Shown here piece by piece: positions 7,081 through 17,874 of a stretch of DNA of 64,000 nucleotides. Where the stretch lies: contig NZ_JAYJJW010000001.1 of assembly GCF_035481675.1 (NCBI RefSeq), positions 930,001 to 994,000 on the forward strand. Reading direction: 5' to 3'. The first letter of the stretch is position 1, and each line of letters starts with the position of its first letter. The notes under the pieces were generated by a model. It was not told the DNA's origin, ran no database searches, and saw only the letters and a list, made by a program, of their open reading frames with translations. The DNA comes from Alteriqipengyuania_B sp035481675. GTDB taxonomy: Bacteria; Pseudomonadota; Alphaproteobacteria; Sphingomonadales; Sphingomonadaceae. The translations under genes and the position numbers were made by a program.

Positions 7081-8163
7081 ATGCACTTTTCCAACCTGCG
7101 CCGCATCGCCGGCGTTTCGCTCGTTTGCGCGGGCGCTGCGCTGCTGTCCGGCTGCTTCATGGTGCCCGGTCAATTCGAGAGCGAAATGGAGCTGATGGCC
7201 GATGGCAGCTTCACCTATTCCTACGACGGCGAAGTCACCCTGCTAGGCCTGACCGAGCTCGCCGGGTCCGGTCCGTTCTCTGGCGGCAGCGCCGAAGAGG
7301 TCGACCTCGACGGGCCGTGCTACGATTACTCGTGGGAAATCGAGGATGCGATGGAAGAGGCCGCCGCAGTAGAGGCCGATGCAGCAGCGGAGGCCTTGGC
7401 CGAGGCCGATGTCGAAGAGGCCGACGCGCCGATGGAAGGCAGCGCGGCATCGCCCGGGGCTAACGCCACGATCATGCTTCCGCGGGTCACGACCCAGGCG
7501 GTCGAAACGATCGACGACGGTTGGGAAGACAGCCGCATCGAGCGCGAATGCACGGCCGAGGAACTGGCGGACCGCAAAGAAAGCGCCGAACGCGCGAAGG
7601 AGCGCCGCGAGCGCGAAGCGAAGCAGATGGCGGCGTTGTTCGGCGGCATCGACCCCACCGATCCGGATGCGGGCAACAAGATCGCCGAACGCCTGCAGCG
7701 CCAGTACGGCTGGGAAAAGGTCGACTACACCGGCAACGGCAAGTTCGACATCGAATACCGGGTGACCAGCCGCATGACCCACGACTTCGCCTTCCCGATG
7801 GTGGAAGGCATGACCGCCGCGCAGCCGTTTCTCTATGCCTACCGCCGCGACGGTGCGGTGCGGATCGATGCACCGGGCCTCGCTGTCAACCAGGCCTCGC
7901 CCTACCCCGGCACGGCCATGGGCATGGGCGGCCTCAATTTGCTCGCCTTCGCTATGGCCATGGAAAACGAAGGGGGGGATAGCGAGGAACTGATCGAAGG
8001 CATCGGCAATATCGGCGGCACCTTCACCCTGATCACCGACGGCGAGGTATTGGCAAACAACACGGACGAAGGGTTCGAGCGCATGGGCGACGGCCGCCGC
8101 CGCATGGTGTGGACGCTGGACGCGACGTCCAAGGTCGCCCCGATGGCGCTGATCGGGCTGTAA
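7081..8163 (+). CDS. Lipoprotein, unknown function
   Basis: A 360-residue protein with a lipoprotein signal ending in LLSGC (Cys25 would be lipidated). The start at 7081 places the signal peptide at the N-terminus. After a short beta-rich part comes a very acidic, Ala/Glu-rich stretch (about 85-120), then a helical Arg/Glu-rich segment (about 157-185) and a C-terminal region with small-residue and Met-rich patches (AMGMGG). I recognise no domain. It is followed by a bidirectional terminator and is separated from rlmB by only 34 bases, so the two may be co-transcribed. Confidence 0.75.
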   Translation: MHFSNLRRIAGVSLVCAGAALLSGCFMVPGQFESEMELMADGSFTYSYDGEVTLLGLTELAGSGPFSGGSAEEVDLDGPCYDYSWEIEDAMEEAAAVEADAAAEALAEADVEEADAPMEGSAASPGANATIMLPRVTTQAVETIDDGWEDSRIERECTAEELADRKESAERAKERREREAKQMAALFGGIDPTDPDAGNKIAERLQRQYGWEKVDYTGNGKFDIEYRVTSRMTHDFAFPMVEGMTAAQPFLYAYRRDGAVRIDAPGLAVNQASPYPGTAMGMGGLNLLAFAMAMENEGGDSEELIEGIGNIGGTFTLITDGEVLANNTDEGFERMGDGRRRMVWTLDATSKVAPMALIGL

Positions 8164-8186
8164 CACCCACGGCCTTCAGGCCAACG

Positions 8187-8225
8187 AAAAGGGCCGCGCC
8201 GGTCATTCCGGAGCGGCCCTTTTTC
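8187..8225. terminator. Bidirectional terminator between the lipoprotein gene and hup
   Basis: GGGCCGC-G-CCGG and CCGG-A-GCGGCCC (8191-8219) form an 11-bp stem with a 5-base loop, flanked by AAAA on the left and TTTTT on the right, so it can end transcripts from both sides. Confidence 0.85.
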
Positions 8226-8258
8226 ATGCCGGCGCCATGGGGCGCCGCGCGGTGCGGA

Positions 8259-8534
8259 TCAGTTGTTGACCGCGTCCTTCAGGCCCTTGCCGGCCTTGAA
8301 CTTCGGCTGCTTCGACGCCTTGATCGTCATCGGCTCGCCGGTGCGCGGGTTGCGGCCGGTGCTGGCCTTGCGCTTGGCGACCGAGAAGCTGCCGAAACCG
8401 ACCAGGCGAACTTCGTCACCCTTGGCGAGCGAGTTCTGGATGGCGTCGAACACGCCTTCCACCGCCTTGGTCGCGTCGTTGCGCGAAAGGCCGCTCGAAT
8501 CCGCGACGGCGCCGATCAGGTCATTCTTGTTCAT
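8259..8534 (-). CDS. hup: HU family DNA-binding protein
   Basis: A 91-residue histone-like protein that bends DNA and compacts the nucleoid. It begins MNKNDLIGAVADSSGLS, and its DNA-binding arm has the HU/IHF signature GFGSFSVAKRKASTGRNP (about 47-64) with Arg and the intercalating Pro. The single HU of many sphingomonads looks like this. A 7-bp hairpin (8574-8594) lies 40-60 bases upstream in its leader. It lies downstream of lon on the same strand but 207 bases away, so it probably has its own promoter. Confidence 0.95.
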   Translation of the reverse strand: MNKNDLIGAVADSSGLSRNDATKAVEGVFDAIQNSLAKGDEVRLVGFGSFSVAKRKASTGRNPRTGEPMTIKASKQPKFKAGKGLKDAVNN

Positions 8535-8573
8535 TTTGGAAGTATCCCCTGGATAGATTTTCTAATTGAATGT

Positions 8574-8594
8574 CGCGGCGTGTGAATCGCCGCG
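8574..8594 (-). other. Hairpin in the hup leader
   Basis: Perfect 7-bp inverted repeat CGCGGCG / CGCCGCG with loop TGTGAAT, 40 bases before the hup start. Could be a leader structure or an operator; nothing in the sequence decides. Confidence 0.35.
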
Positions 8595-8697
8595 TCCGGG
8601 GCGGGATACAAGGCGCTTTTGGCCCCGCTGGCAAGGGCAATCGGGGCGCATTAACTGCAATTCGGCGCATTTTTACGGATACGCGGCGCGCCAACGT

Positions 8698-8716
8698 GCC
8701 CTTTGTTAAAAAGGGC
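8698..8716 (-). terminator. Possible lon terminator hairpin
   Basis: GCCCTTT and AAAGGGC form a 7-bp stem with a 5-base loop, 26 bases past the lon stop. No clear U-tract follows on the minus strand, so it is a weak candidate. Confidence 0.35.
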
Positions 8717-8741
8717 GCCGTTTATGCTGCATCGCAGCGCG

Positions 8742-11135
<2,394 letters not shown>

Positions 11136-11243
11136 GTCATCCGGTCATAGCACGCGCGCGCCCACTAAAGGCGCGGGTGCGTTAATTACCGGTGGATATG
11201 GGGTTAAGTGGCGCTGCTGCAAGCGGCGCGAAGGCAGCGGTTA

Positions 11244-11585
11244 CTATCCCATGCCCGGCAGGTTGAGGCCCGGCGGCAGGCCCATGCCGGCCTGCGCCTT
11301 CTGCATTTCCTCGCCCGCCACGCGGTCCGCCTTGTCGCGCGCGTCGTTGAAGGCGGCGGTGACGAGGTCTTCCAGCATCTGCTTTTCTTCCGGCTTCATC
11401 AAGCTGTCGTCGATATGGACGCCCATGATGCGGCCCTTGGCGGTGCAGCGGATCTTGACGAGGCCGCCGCCCGATGTGCCTTCGACCTCGATGGCATCCA
11501 GCTTGGCCTGCGTTTCGTTCATCTGCTTCTGGATGGTTTCGGCGGCTTCCTGTGCCGCCTTCATCATTTCTTCCATCGACTTCAT
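11244..11585 (-). CDS. ybaB: YbaB/EbfC family nucleoid-associated protein
   Basis: A 113-residue DNA-binding protein that forms a dimer with two helical pincers. The N-terminal helix MKSMEEMMKAAQEAAETIQKQ and the central VEGTSGGGLVKI strand are typical, as is the Pro/Gly/Met-rich tail. Its ATG overlaps the stop of dnaX (ATGA), giving the widespread dnaX-ybaB arrangement. The usual third member, recR, is not next to it here; lon lies downstream after about 108 bases. Confidence 0.95.
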   Translation of the reverse strand: MKSMEEMMKAAQEAAETIQKQMNETQAKLDAIEVEGTSGGGLVKIRCTAKGRIMGVHIDDSLMKPEEKQMLEDLVTAAFNDARDKADRVAGEEMQKAQAGMGLPPGLNLPGMG

Positions 11586-13378
11586 GCGGATTTGCTCCAG
11601 TTGCGGCGCCGATCGGGCGCGGTATCGTCTTCGATGATTTCCGCATCGGGGAATGCGGCGAATGCGGCTTTCACCATGGGATTTTCAAGCAGCGCGGCGG
11701 CGGCTTCTTCTTTCGCCGTCTCTTCCCGCTCGACCAGCGTCGGTTCGCCGCCCTGGGCAACCTCCTCCACCGTCCAGCGGTTGCCATAGGCGCGGTAGAG
11801 CGCGTCGCGGACTTCGGGCAGCACCGGATCGGTGAAGCGATCCTCGCGGCTGTAGACGAGCTTGCCCGGCTCCAGCGTCACGATCCGCAATTGCAGGCGC
11901 ATCTGGCTAGCAGCAAGGTGATTGCCGCTTGCCTCGACCTTGGCGATCACATCGGGCCACAATAGCGCGGCGGGCGCCCCTGCCCCGCCTTCTCCTGCCG
12001 GTGCGCCGCTCTGGAGCGTCACACCGCTGGCGGCCATGTCCTCGATCTGCTTGGCCAGCTTGCCGGGGTCCGGCAGGTCGGCTGCATGGAGGATGCGCAG
12101 CAATGCCATCTGCGCCGCAACCAGCGGGTCCGGCGCGGCGCGCACCTCGTCATGCCCTTTCAGCATCAGCTGCCACAGGCGGTGAAGCTGTGCGGGCGAC
12201 AGACGCTCGGCCCAGTCCGCCAGGACCTGCCGCTCGTCCTCGGTCGGCGCGTCGGCCTCTCCCTTGCCGACCTGCGTCACGGCGATGCGGTTGAGCAGGT
12301 CCATCAGCGAGCGCATCAGCGCCAGCGGTTCGACGCCTAGTGCATATTGCTCGTCCAGCCCGTCGAGCAGGGCGGCCGGATCGCCTTCCAGCACGGCAGC
12401 GAACAGGCGGCGCTGCGCGGTCTTGTCGGCAAGGCCGAGCATGTCGCGCACGCGGCCCGCGCTGACCGCGCCGCCATCTTCCATGTCGGCGTGGGAAATC
12501 GCCTGGTCGAGGATCGAGAGCCCGTCGCGCACCGACCCTTCGGCCGCGCGCGCGATCATCGACAGCGCCTCGTCATCCGCCTCCACGCCTTCGAGAGCGC
12601 AGATTTTTGCGAAGTGGTCTTTCAGCAGCGGCGTCGGGATGCGGCGCAAGTCGAAACGCTGGGTGCGGCTGAGGACCGTAACCGGCAGCTTGTCGACCTC
12701 GGTTGTGGCGAAGATGAACTTCACATGCGCAGGCGGTTCCTCAAGTGTCTTCAACAAGGCATTGAAAGCATTGCGCGACAGCATGTGGACTTCGTCGACG
12801 ATGTAGATCTTGTAGCGCGCGCTGACCGCAGCATAGCGGACCGCCTCGATAATCTCGCGCACGTCGTCCACGCCGGTGTGGCTGGCGGCGTCCATCTCGA
12901 TCACATCGATATGGCGGCCTTCGGCGATGGCAACGCACGGCTCGCACACGCCGCACGGATCGATTGTCGGACCGCCGTCGCCGTTCGGCCCGATGCAGTT
13001 GAGCGCCTTGGCGATCAGCCGCGCGGTTGAGGTCTTGCCGACCCCCCTCACCCCGGTCATCAGGAAGGCATGAGCCAGCCGATCCCGCGCAATGGCATTG
13101 CCGAGCGTGCGGACCATCGCGTCCTGCCCGATCAGCTCCGCAAAAGTCTGCGGACGATACTTGCGGGCCAGAACGCGATAGGGTTGCGCGGCATCGGGGG
13201 CCGGCGCGGAAGGCGGCTTATCGGCGACAGGCTGCGGCGCGGCCGCGGCCGGCGCATCGCCGAACATGGCGGACTGGCCCGCAGCCTCCAGCTCGGCCGC
13301 GCTTGGCGCGGTGTCCGCTACCTCATCGGCCTCGGTCGCCCATGGCAGGTCGTCTGGATTATCCGGTGAATCGCCCAT
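11582..13378 (-). CDS. dnaX: DNA polymerase III subunits gamma/tau
   Basis: Clamp-loader ATPase of the replicative polymerase. The start at 13378 (MGDSPDNPDDLPW) is preferred to an ATG nine codons upstream; 598 residues result. After an unusual 65-residue acidic/Ala-Pro leader come the AAA+ domain with Walker A MTGVRGVGKT (about 107-116), the zinc Cys set C142, C145 and C148, the DEVHML Walker B region and sensor SRTQRFD. The C-terminal tau region carries the polymerase- and helicase-binding domains. No slippery frameshift site was identified. It overlaps ybaB by 4 bases. Confidence 0.97.
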   Translation of the reverse strand: MGDSPDNPDDLPWATEADEVADTAPSAAELEAAGQSAMFGDAPAAAAPQPVADKPPSAPAPDAAQPYRVLARKYRPQTFAELIGQDAMVRTLGNAIARDRLAHAFLMTGVRGVGKTSTARLIAKALNCIGPNGDGGPTIDPCGVCEPCVAIAEGRHIDVIEMDAASHTGVDDVREIIEAVRYAAVSARYKIYIVDEVHMLSRNAFNALLKTLEEPPAHVKFIFATTEVDKLPVTVLSRTQRFDLRRIPTPLLKDHFAKICALEGVEADDEALSMIARAAEGSVRDGLSILDQAISHADMEDGGAVSAGRVRDMLGLADKTAQRRLFAAVLEGDPAALLDGLDEQYALGVEPLALMRSLMDLLNRIAVTQVGKGEADAPTEDERQVLADWAERLSPAQLHRLWQLMLKGHDEVRAAPDPLVAAQMALLRILHAADLPDPGKLAKQIEDMAASGVTLQSGAPAGEGGAGAPAALLWPDVIAKVEASGNHLAASQMRLQLRIVTLEPGKLVYSREDRFTDPVLPEVRDALYRAYGNRWTVEEVAQGGEPTLVEREETAKEEAAAALLENPMVKAAFAAFPDAEIIEDDTAPDRRRNWSKSA

Positions 13379-13465
13379 GCGGGATTGGTAGTCGCAACAA
13401 GGCACTTTGTCGAAGTTGACTTTTAGGTTTCATTTTGCAATGTAGTTGTGAAGAGGAGCATCGTC

Positions 13466-13960
13466 ATGATCCACCCCGGTCGCTTTACGGATGCACACGA
13501 GTCAGACATCGTCGTCTTCCTCATCGGAATGCGGATCAATGCTTTCCACAGGGTCGGCAAATGGTTGCCCGTCGCCAAATCGATGGGGCCCATGATTGCC
13601 GAGCTTAGTCGCGATCCAGATAGCGGCTTCCTTGGCGCGGAATTTATGCGGCAAGGACTGCGCACGATCATACTCGTCCAGTACTGGCGCGACTTCGACA
13701 GTCTTGAAACTTACGCTCGGGCGAAGGACCGCGAGCACTGGCCCGCATGGACCGCATTCAACAAGGCAGTAGGCGCAGATGGCAGCGTCGGGATATTTCA
13801 CGAAACCTACGCCATCCGGCGCGACGGGTTCGAAACTCTCTATGCCAATATGCCGCGGTGGGGCCTTGGAAAGGTCGCCGGGATTATCCCCGCCATTGGA
13901 TCGCGGAACGAAGCGCGCATGCGCATGGCCGCGCAAATGCGGAACGATAGCTTAGACTGA
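13466..13960 (+). CDS. DUF4188 domain protein
   Basis: A 164-residue protein of the family listed as DUF4188, sometimes named monooxygenase-like. The ATG at 13466 has GAGGAG 7 bases upstream, so it is preferred to a GTG six codons earlier. Family features are the N-terminal VVFLIGMRIN strand, the LVQYWRDFDSLETYARAKDR block (about 70-89) and the C-terminal MPRWGLGKVAGIIPAIG segment (about 126-142). Such proteins have a ferredoxin-like fold; the function is not established. It is divergent from dnaX, with a TTGACT -35-like element at about 13418. Confidence 0.8.
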   Translation: MIHPGRFTDAHESDIVVFLIGMRINAFHRVGKWLPVAKSMGPMIAELSRDPDSGFLGAEFMRQGLRTIILVQYWRDFDSLETYARAKDREHWPAWTAFNKAVGADGSVGIFHETYAIRRDGFETLYANMPRWGLGKVAGIIPAIGSRNEARMRMAAQMRNDSLD

Positions 13961-13972
13961 CTGGTTAGATAA

Positions 13973-14061
13973 AGGAGCCGGGCGACCCGTCGCAATTCAC
14001 CTGGGCTGCTTCCTTCCGGACCTGACCCGGTGAGCGAACGCAAACGTCCACCCGACTCCCG
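13973..14061 (-). ncRNA. ffs: Signal recognition particle RNA (4.5S type)
   Basis: Read on the minus strand, the conserved SRP domain IV core GTCAGGTCCGGAAGGAAGC is present (about 14015-14033). The two ends, GGAGTCGGGTG and the 3' CGCCCGGCTCC, pair to close a single rod of about 88 bases. The RNA scaffolds Ffh for co-translational targeting to the membrane. It is convergent with the DUF4188 gene. Confidence 0.9.
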
Positions 14062-14187
14062 CGCGCCATATGGCGATGGATGCCTGCAGGATCAAGTCGT
14101 CATTCAGAAACCGGCAAGCCGATCAGCGTAATTCGATTGTCGGGAGACGGCCCTGTGCTATCTCGCCGATGAAGGGGGAATATATTC

Positions 14188-15054
14188 ATGAGGAAATTCA
14201 ATATCGTTGCGGCCCTGGCCTTCTCAGCAACGGCGTTGGCAACGCCCGCAGCGGCCCAGCAGGCGATCGACTTCGGCGACGATTCCAGCGACTGGGCGAA
14301 CGACGGGGAATGTGACGATCCGCGCTTCGAAGGCGACGGCATGGCCGAAATCCTGCTGTCCGAGGATGTGCGCAGCGATGCGTCCGACTGCAGCGCCCTG
14401 CATGCAGCGGGCAAGATCACTTACATCGGCATGGAAAATTCCGTTCCGTCGGCAAACACGGCGCGCAACACGGTGGCTGTGACCCTTCGCTGGGCGGACG
14501 ACACGACAGTCGATTTCGGCGATGACTCCAGCGAATGGGCGAACGACGGCGAGTGCGACGATCCCCGCTTCACCGGGACCGGCATGGCCGGGGTGCTGCT
14601 TGAAGAGGATACACGCCGCGATGCGACCGATTGCCGCACGCTCTACGCGGCAGGTTCGATCCGGCTGCGCGGGGCGGCGGGCAGCACGTCCACCGGCGGC
14701 CTCGACTTCGGCGACGATTCCAGTGAATGGGCGAACGACGGGGAATGCGACGATCCGCGCTTCACCGGCACCGGCATGGCCGACGTGCTACTGGAAGAGG
14801 ATGCGCGCCGCGACGCGACAGACTGCCGCGCCCTTTACGAAGCCGGTTCGATCCGGATTTCTGCGGGCGGGAGCACCGGGTCGTCCATCGATTTCGGTGA
14901 CAACTCGAGCGAATGGGCCAAAGACGGCGAGTGCGACGATCCCCGCTTCACTGGCACCGGCATGGCCGAAACCCTGCTGGCGGAAGACAGCATGCACGAT
15001 GCGAGCGACTGCCGGACGCTGTTCAACAGCGGATCGATCCGCCTGATCGACTGA
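14188..15054 (+). CDS. Secreted protein with four Asp-rich two-cysteine repeats
   Basis: A 288-residue protein with a clear signal peptide cleaved after ATPAAAQ (about residue 24), then four copies of a unit of about 49 residues starting at residues 28, 109, 173 and 235. Each copy reads DFGDDSSEWANDGECDDPRF, then GTGMA, LL-ED, DATDCR and AG-I. Each contains exactly two Cys and at least eight Asp, so one disulfide and metal (perhaps calcium) binding per unit are plausible. Similar units occur in other alphaproteobacterial secreted proteins, but I cannot name a function. It has its own intergenic region and no operon partner. Confidence 0.8.
   Translation: MRKFNIVAALAFSATALATPAAAQQAIDFGDDSSDWANDGECDDPRFEGDGMAEILLSEDVRSDASDCSALHAAGKITYIGMENSVPSANTARNTVAVTLRWADDTTVDFGDDSSEWANDGECDDPRFTGTGMAGVLLEEDTRRDATDCRTLYAAGSIRLRGAAGSTSTGGLDFGDDSSEWANDGECDDPRFTGTGMADVLLEEDARRDATDCRALYEAGSIRISAGGSTGSSIDFGDNSSEWAKDGECDDPRFTGTGMAETLLAEDSMHDASDCRTLFNSGSIRLID
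14269..15051 (+). repeat. Four in-frame repeats within the secreted protein gene
   Basis: Copies begin at 14269, 14512, 14704 and 14890. Copies 2-4 are spaced 192 and 186 bases apart and are very similar in DNA as well as protein; copy 1 is more diverged and is followed by a longer linker (243 bases to copy 2). This suggests recent duplication of the later copies. Confidence 0.85.
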
Positions 15055-15102
15055 TCCGGGATTGGCGGGCGCGCAGGTCCGGAAGCCCGCGTGTCCGCCA
15101 GC

Positions 15103-15381
15103 CTAGCGGAAGTTGTCGGCGTAGGCCTGCAGCTTCAGCGTCTTCTTCGGCGGCTGGTGGACGCGCACGGCAATCTCGTGCTTGTCGGCATAGGCCTTCG
15201 CCGCATCGAGGCTGGGGAATTTCAGCACCACCTGCGTCTGCGTGTCCCCGCTCGACGTCCAGCCCATCAGCGGATCGGATCCGCGCGCTTCGGACTGCTC
15301 GAATTCGAGGATCCACTGGTCGGTCTTCGCCTTGCCCGATTGCATCGCACTCTGGGGCCGCTGGTAGATGATCGCGCTCAT
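15103..15381 (-). CDS. Respiratory complex I accessory subunit, NDUFS4-like (ETC complex I subunit family)
   Basis: A 92-residue protein matching the ETC complex I subunit family, the alphaproteobacterial homologue of mitochondrial NDUFS4 (18 kDa/AQDQ), which stabilises the NADH-oxidising arm of complex I. Typical features are the N-terminal IYQRPQSAMQSGKAKT, the WILEFE strand, the PLMGWTSSGD motif and the LKFPSLDAAKAYADKHEIAV segment. The start at 15381 gives the family N-terminus. Complex I genes themselves are not in the window. It lies just downstream of hrpB on the same strand. Confidence 0.9.
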   Translation of the reverse strand: MSAIIYQRPQSAMQSGKAKTDQWILEFEQSEARGSDPLMGWTSSGDTQTQVVLKFPSLDAAKAYADKHEIAVRVHQPPKKTLKLQAYADNFR

Positions 15382-15434
15382 GCGATCCCTTTCGTGCGCG
15401 GCGCGGCAAAAATCAAGTCGCCCGCACGCTGGCG

Positions 15435-17852
15435 CTAGCGATTGAAGGCATTCTTCGTTTTCAGGCTGGGCGCCTCTGCCCAAGGCTCGTCGGGCCAGCG
15501 GTGCTTGGGATAGCGCCCTTTCATGTCCTTGCGCACATCGGCCCAGCTGCCGCGCCAGAAGCCGGGCAAGTCGCGGGTCGCCTGGATCGGGCGGCCCGCC
15601 GGGCTGGTCAGCTGGAGCAGCAGGGGCGTGGTACCGACCATGGGATGGCGGTCGAGGCCGAACAGCGCCTGCACCCGCACCTCCACCGTCGGACCACCCT
15701 CCGCCGCGTAGTCCACCGCGTGCTGCGTGCCGGCGGGGCTGGTCCACTGGCGCGGAGCCACCGTGTCGAGGCGCTGGCGCGTGTCCCAACCCACCAGCGA
15801 CAGCGCCGCTTCGGCAAGCTGCGCTGCCGGGATGTCGAGCGTGCGCTTGCCCTCGAGCAGCGGGGCGAGCCATTGGCCGGCGTTCTCCGCCAGCGCTTCG
15901 GGTGACAGTGCATCGATCCCGGCATAGCGCGCGCGGGCCAGCAGGCTGGCGGGCAGGAGATCGGCGAGGCGGCCGCGTGCAGCCTCGAGCAGCGCCGCTT
16001 CCACCTCTGCGGCATCGGGCTCCGGATCGGGACCGTTGGCGATCGTGACTGCCCCGATCCGCTGCTCCAGCCGCGCTTCGACCCTGCCCTCCTTCGCATT
16101 CCAGCGGACGGTACGACGCTGCTCGGCGAGATGCGAGAGGGCGCGGGCGACGTCGCTTTCCTCCATGGCAATCGCGGCGGTGATGCGCGCGCCCTTGGCG
16201 CTGCCCTGCGCATCGCCGATGGCGAGCCAGTCCGCGCGGGCGAGCGGCGATGCGGGATCGAGCACCAAGCCGCGCCCGCTGACGGATTGCCAGCTTTCCC
16301 CCGACGCATCGCGCCGCCGCGCGACGAAGTCGGGCCGCGCGCGGGCAAGGTACACGCCGGCATCGCCCTGGGTGGGTTCGACCTTATCGACCAGGGCCTC
16401 TGCCGATTTCGCCCAGCGCGCGGCCAGCTTGCGCGAAGCCTCTGCGCGGGCGGAGCGATCGCCGTCCCAGCGTTGCAACCGCGCGAGCAGGTCCTCGCTC
16501 CGCCCGCCGAGCCCGCGCTCCTGCAGCAGCAGGGCAAGCCTTGCCGCCACAGTCGCATCGCCAGCGTTTGCGCCGTAGAGCACCATCGCCGCCTGCGCCG
16601 GGTCCATCGGCAGTGCGGCTACCTTCTCGCCAAACGCGGTCAGCCTGCCGTTCTCCAGCGCACCCAGCCTGCCCAGCCGCTCGCGCGCTGAGGCGATGGA
16701 GGCAGGGGGCGGCTCGTCGAGCCACGGCAGGGCGGCAGGATCGCCCGTGCCCCAGCGGGCGAGCGACAGGACCAGCGGGGCAAGATCGACCGCCGCGATC
16801 TCCGGCGGATCGAAGGCCTGCCGCCCGCCGTGGCCGCCCTCTTCCCACAGGCGGTAGGCCACGCCCGGCCCCTGCCGCGCCGCGCGCCCTGCCCGCTGCG
16901 CCGCCGCGGCCTGGCTTGCACGAACGGTCACGAGCCGGTTGGAGCCCGCAGCCTGGTCGAATTCCGCGCGCCGCGACAGGCCGCTGTCGACCACCACCGA
17001 TACACCGTCCAGCGTCAGCGACGTCTCGGCGATAGCGGTGGCGAGGACGATGCGTCGCCGTCCGTCCGGATCGCGCTTGATCGCCGCCTGCTGCGCGCGC
17101 GGCTCGACCTGGCCGTGCAGCGGCAGGACCGGCGTGTTCGGCATTGCTTCGGCCAGCCGTTCGCGTACGCGCTCGATTTCCCCCACGCCGGGCAGGAAGG
17201 CGAGGATATCGCCCGCCTCGTCGCGCCAGGCTAGGCGGATCGCGCTCGCCATGCGGTCCTCGATCCGCTGCTCCGCACGCGCGCCCAGCCATTCGATGCG
17301 CAGGGGATGCGCGCGGCCCTCGCTTTCGATGATAGGCGTATCGTCGCCCAGCAACCCGGCGAAGCGGGCGCCGTCGATCGTGGCGCTCATCACCACCACG
17401 CGCAAGTCCTCGCGCAGGACGTCGCGGCTTTCCAGTGCGAGGGCGAGGCCGAGGTCACTGTCGAGGTGCCGTTCGTGCGCCTCGTCGAACAAAACGGCGG
17501 AAACGCCCGGCAATTCCGGATCGGCGAGGATGCGATTGACGAAAATAGCCTCGGTTATGACGAGGACGCGCGTGCGCGCCGATTGCCGCGTGTCGAGCCG
17601 GGTTGCGTAGCCGATCGTCTCGCCGGCCTTTTCTCCGATCTGCGCGGCCATGCGCTCCGCCGCCGCACGGGCGGCAACGCGGCGCGGGCTGAGCAGGAGG
17701 ACGGTGCCATCGCACCATGGCTCGTCCAGCAGGGCGGGAGCGACAGCGGTGGTCTTGCCCGCTCCCGGAGGTGCGACCAGGACCGCGCCGGTACCGGTAC
17801 GCAAGCCGGCCAGCAGGTCCGGCAGGACGGCGTGAATGGGTAGGTCGCTCAC
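15435..17852 (-). CDS. hrpB: ATP-dependent helicase HrpB
   Basis: DEAH-box superfamily 2 helicase of 805 residues, the usual length for HrpB. It has Walker A APPGAGKT (27-34), DEAH at 123-126, the SAT motif (VVMSATIDG) and the C-terminal HA2 and HrpB-specific domains, ending with the region that holds the WPDEPWAEAP sequence. HrpB's cellular role is poorly defined; RNA handling is presumed from family membership. It is transcribed after the polyprenyl synthase gene, 22 bases away. Confidence 0.95.
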   Translation of the reverse strand: MSDLPIHAVLPDLLAGLRTGTGAVLVAPPGAGKTTAVAPALLDEPWCDGTVLLLSPRRVAARAAAERMAAQIGEKAGETIGYATRLDTRQSARTRVLVITEAIFVNRILADPELPGVSAVLFDEAHERHLDSDLGLALALESRDVLREDLRVVVMSATIDGARFAGLLGDDTPIIESEGRAHPLRIEWLGARAEQRIEDRMASAIRLAWRDEAGDILAFLPGVGEIERVRERLAEAMPNTPVLPLHGQVEPRAQQAAIKRDPDGRRRIVLATAIAETSLTLDGVSVVVDSGLSRRAEFDQAAGSNRLVTVRASQAAAAQRAGRAARQGPGVAYRLWEEGGHGGRQAFDPPEIAAVDLAPLVLSLARWGTGDPAALPWLDEPPPASIASARERLGRLGALENGRLTAFGEKVAALPMDPAQAAMVLYGANAGDATVAARLALLLQERGLGGRSEDLLARLQRWDGDRSARAEASRKLAARWAKSAEALVDKVEPTQGDAGVYLARARPDFVARRRDASGESWQSVSGRGLVLDPASPLARADWLAIGDAQGSAKGARITAAIAMEESDVARALSHLAEQRRTVRWNAKEGRVEARLEQRIGAVTIANGPDPEPDAAEVEAALLEAARGRLADLLPASLLARARYAGIDALSPEALAENAGQWLAPLLEGKRTLDIPAAQLAEAALSLVGWDTRQRLDTVAPRQWTSPAGTQHAVDYAAEGGPTVEVRVQALFGLDRHPMVGTTPLLLQLTSPAGRPIQATRDLPGFWRGSWADVRKDMKGRYPKHRWPDEPWAEAPSLKTKNAFNR

Positions 17853-17874
17853 AGCCTGCGGCAGGCCAGCGCGA

